This document shows positions 62,928-64,000 of a stretch of 64,000 bases of DNA, one piece after another. The stretch is taken from the NCBI RefSeq assembly GCF_900106805.1, contig NZ_FNNP01000001.1:1762496-1826495 (forward strand). The letters are read 5' to 3'. The stretch is from Ruegeria halocynthiae (GTDB taxonomy: Bacteria > Pseudomonadota > Alphaproteobacteria > Rhodobacterales > Rhodobacteraceae). Under the pieces are notes generated by a model that was not told the DNA's origin, ran no database searches, and saw nothing but the letters and a program-made list of their open reading frames with translations. Both the position numbers and the translations under genes were made by a program. How positions within the stretch are numbered: the first letter of the stretch is position 1; each line of letters opens with the position of its first letter.

Positions 62928-63731
62928 ATGAAAATGCAGTTCTTTACTTACGGCGTAGCTACGATTTGTGCTTCGTTGGCAATATTCATGCTGCTTCGTG
63001 GAGGTCCCGAAAGCGACAGTATTCCAGACGATCTAAGCAATAGAACCGTTGAAACAGACATCCGACAAATCGCTGTTGGCGCACCTGAAACACGGGAATT
63101 AGTGCTGCGTGGTAAATTGGCGAAGTTTTGGCAAGTCGTTGACCAAAAGGCTCCGGAAGATCTGGACTACGTCGTCAGTCGCTTTTTCGAGGCAAGATCG
63201 AGCCTTCGGACAAGCGAAGACGTACGGAAAAAGCTGGACCGCGAATTGCTGGCCTACAGATTACGATTGGCAAAATACTCGCAGGCGCTTTCAGACAAGC
63301 AGCGGATAGACATCATAAACGCACGCATCCAGTTCTTACAGATATTCGATGATCCAAAAACTTGCGCACTTGTTGCCCGCCATGGTGCTGGAAATCTGAA
63401 TTACGATCAACTTTCTCTAGTATATCTGGAACTGGATCAGGTCATGGCAACTATGGTCTCACATCTCATTGATGCGCGTGCTTCAGGCGACAACAATGAG
63501 GCAAATGCACTTACTCTCCCTACCGATGAAGACTACGACCAGCTGGTAGACAGAATGAAAGATGGCGGGTGGTCCGATCTAGAGCTTCAACCTTTACTCC
63601 TAGATACTTGGAGAGACCCTGAATATTGCCAAATATACTTGAGCTATCTTGAGAACGTCGCCGCAATGCCCGGAAAGTCAGGGGCTGCCATACGGGTTGA
63701 CGAAATTGACGGATTTCTCCAGCCCCAATGA
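62928..63731 (+). CDS. Hypothetical protein with N-terminal signal-anchor
   Basis: A protein of 267 residues. The N-terminal 'MKMQFFTYGVATICASLAIFMLLRGG' is a single membrane helix or signal anchor; the rest is helical and acidic, without a recognised motif. It is on the opposite strand from the surrounding ribosomal genes and is more A+T-rich by eye, so it was probably inserted between tuf and rpsJ. The function is unknown. Confidence 0.7.
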   Translation: MKMQFFTYGVATICASLAIFMLLRGGPESDSIPDDLSNRTVETDIRQIAVGAPETRELVLRGKLAKFWQVVDQKAPEDLDYVVSRFFEARSSLRTSEDVRKKLDRELLAYRLRLAKYSQALSDKQRIDIINARIQFLQIFDDPKTCALVARHGAGNLNYDQLSLVYLELDQVMATMVSHLIDARASGDNNEANALTLPTDEDYDQLVDRMKDGGWSDLELQPLLLDTWRDPEYCQIYLSYLENVAAMPGKSGAAIRVDEIDGFLQPQ

Positions 63732-63827
63732 ACTAGAATAACAGTGGGCTCTTCGTCGGAGAACTTTTTCTCACGGTTGTTGTTTGAGATTTGGATAGCG
63801 CCAAGACCCACTCACTGGGAAACAAAA

Positions 63828-63854
63828 AAGGCCGCCCCGGATTGGGACGGCCTT
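63828..63854 (-). terminator. Rho-independent terminator after tuf
   Basis: AAGGCCG (63828-63834) pairs with CGGCCTT (63848-63854), with more GC pairs inside; the minus strand continues TTTTTT. It separates tuf from rpsJ and also faces the plus-strand gene. Confidence 0.9.
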
Positions 63855-63871
63855 AATAATCTCACCGATGT

Positions 63872-63889
63872 GCCGGGCTGAAGCCCGGC
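63872..63889. repeat. Second hairpin in the tuf 3' untranslated region
   Basis: GCCGGGCT (63872-63879) and AGCCCGGC (63882-63889) around a two-base GA loop, only seven bases after the tuf stop and upstream of the terminator. It has no T tail; it may stabilise the abundant tuf mRNA against exonuclease. Confidence 0.6.
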
Positions 63890-63895
63890 CTCAAC

Positions 63896-64000
63896 TTACT
63901 CGATGATCTTCGACACGACGCCGGCGCCGACGGTGCGGCCGCCTTCGCGGATGGCGAAACGCAGGCCGTTTTCCATCGCGATCGGTGCGATCAGCTCAAC
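63896..64000 (-). CDS. tuf: Elongation factor Tu, C-terminal fragment
   Basis: The last 34 codons of EF-Tu, ending in '[19 protein letters not shown]' and TAA at 63896-63898. The gene runs off the right edge. This is the C-terminal beta barrel that contacts the aminoacyl-tRNA acceptor arm. Its place upstream of the S10 segment is the standard str-S10 junction, with a terminator and a plus-strand gene inserted. Confidence 0.96.
   Translation of the reverse strand, partial: VELIAPIAMENGLRFAIREGGRTVGAGVVSKIIE

Noticed and set aside
1..64000. CRISPR arrays, transposases, integrases, rRNA operon
   Set aside because: None could be seen on either strand; no regularly spaced repeats and no DDE or recombinase motifs.

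Overview
The window is a chromosomal segment of an alphaproteobacterium, most likely a Roseobacter-group member of the Rhodobacterales (Ruegeria-like). The evidence is the aapJ-Q-M-P amino-acid transporter, an ATP12 F1-ATPase chaperone, the rpmH-rnpA-yidD...yidC-MOSC-engB-argB order, a DUF1127 protein, and the sequences of the ribosomal proteins. This placement is inferred from family knowledge; no 16S rRNA gene is present. No CRISPR array, intact insertion sequence or prophage was seen.

Region 1 (1-7.8 kb) is accessory metabolism made of small regulator-plus-enzyme modules. Several have clear operator palindromes: a TetR/membrane-protein operon, a DeoR/MFS operon beside a VOC protein, an HxlR regulator divergent from a DUF1330-like gene, a TrmO-like gene divergent from a second TetR regulator, and a GST/DUF442/truncated EamA operon.

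Region 2 (7.8-14.6 kb) is a genomic island lying against the 3' end of a tRNA-Arg(ACG) gene. It carries a compact four-gene operon on the minus strand: SIR2-like protein, HerA-like ATPase, DEDDh exonuclease with a BRCT domain, and HEPN-like protein. SIR2 plus HerA is a known anti-phage pair. The two added downstream genes make this the best candidate in the window for an undescribed variant system.

Region 3 (14.6-38.3 kb) is core housekeeping. It holds a sensor kinase; a disulfide reductase with a VTT membrane protein; rpmH-rnpA-yidD-ttcA; an EAL protein; yidC-MOSC-engB-argB-ferredoxin-sixA; the aapJQMP transporter; ATP12-HAD-rluC; rarA-degQ; and an orphan budA.

Region 4 (38.3-64 kb) is the S10-spc-alpha ribosomal supercluster, all on the minus strand from tuf to rplQ. 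It is broken by four insertions: between tuf and rpsJ, rplW and rplB, rplP and rpmC, and rpmD and rplO. Rho-independent terminators close the ribosomal segment upstream of three of the insertions, after rplW, rplP and rpmD, and one follows tuf. The rplW-rplB insertion contains a decayed second copy of the 3' end of rplW together with its terminator. This is a fossil of the recombination that placed a fatty-acid desaturase cassette there.

Start codons were chosen by ribosome-binding site, overlap with the previous gene and family length. Statements about base composition are by eye, not computed.
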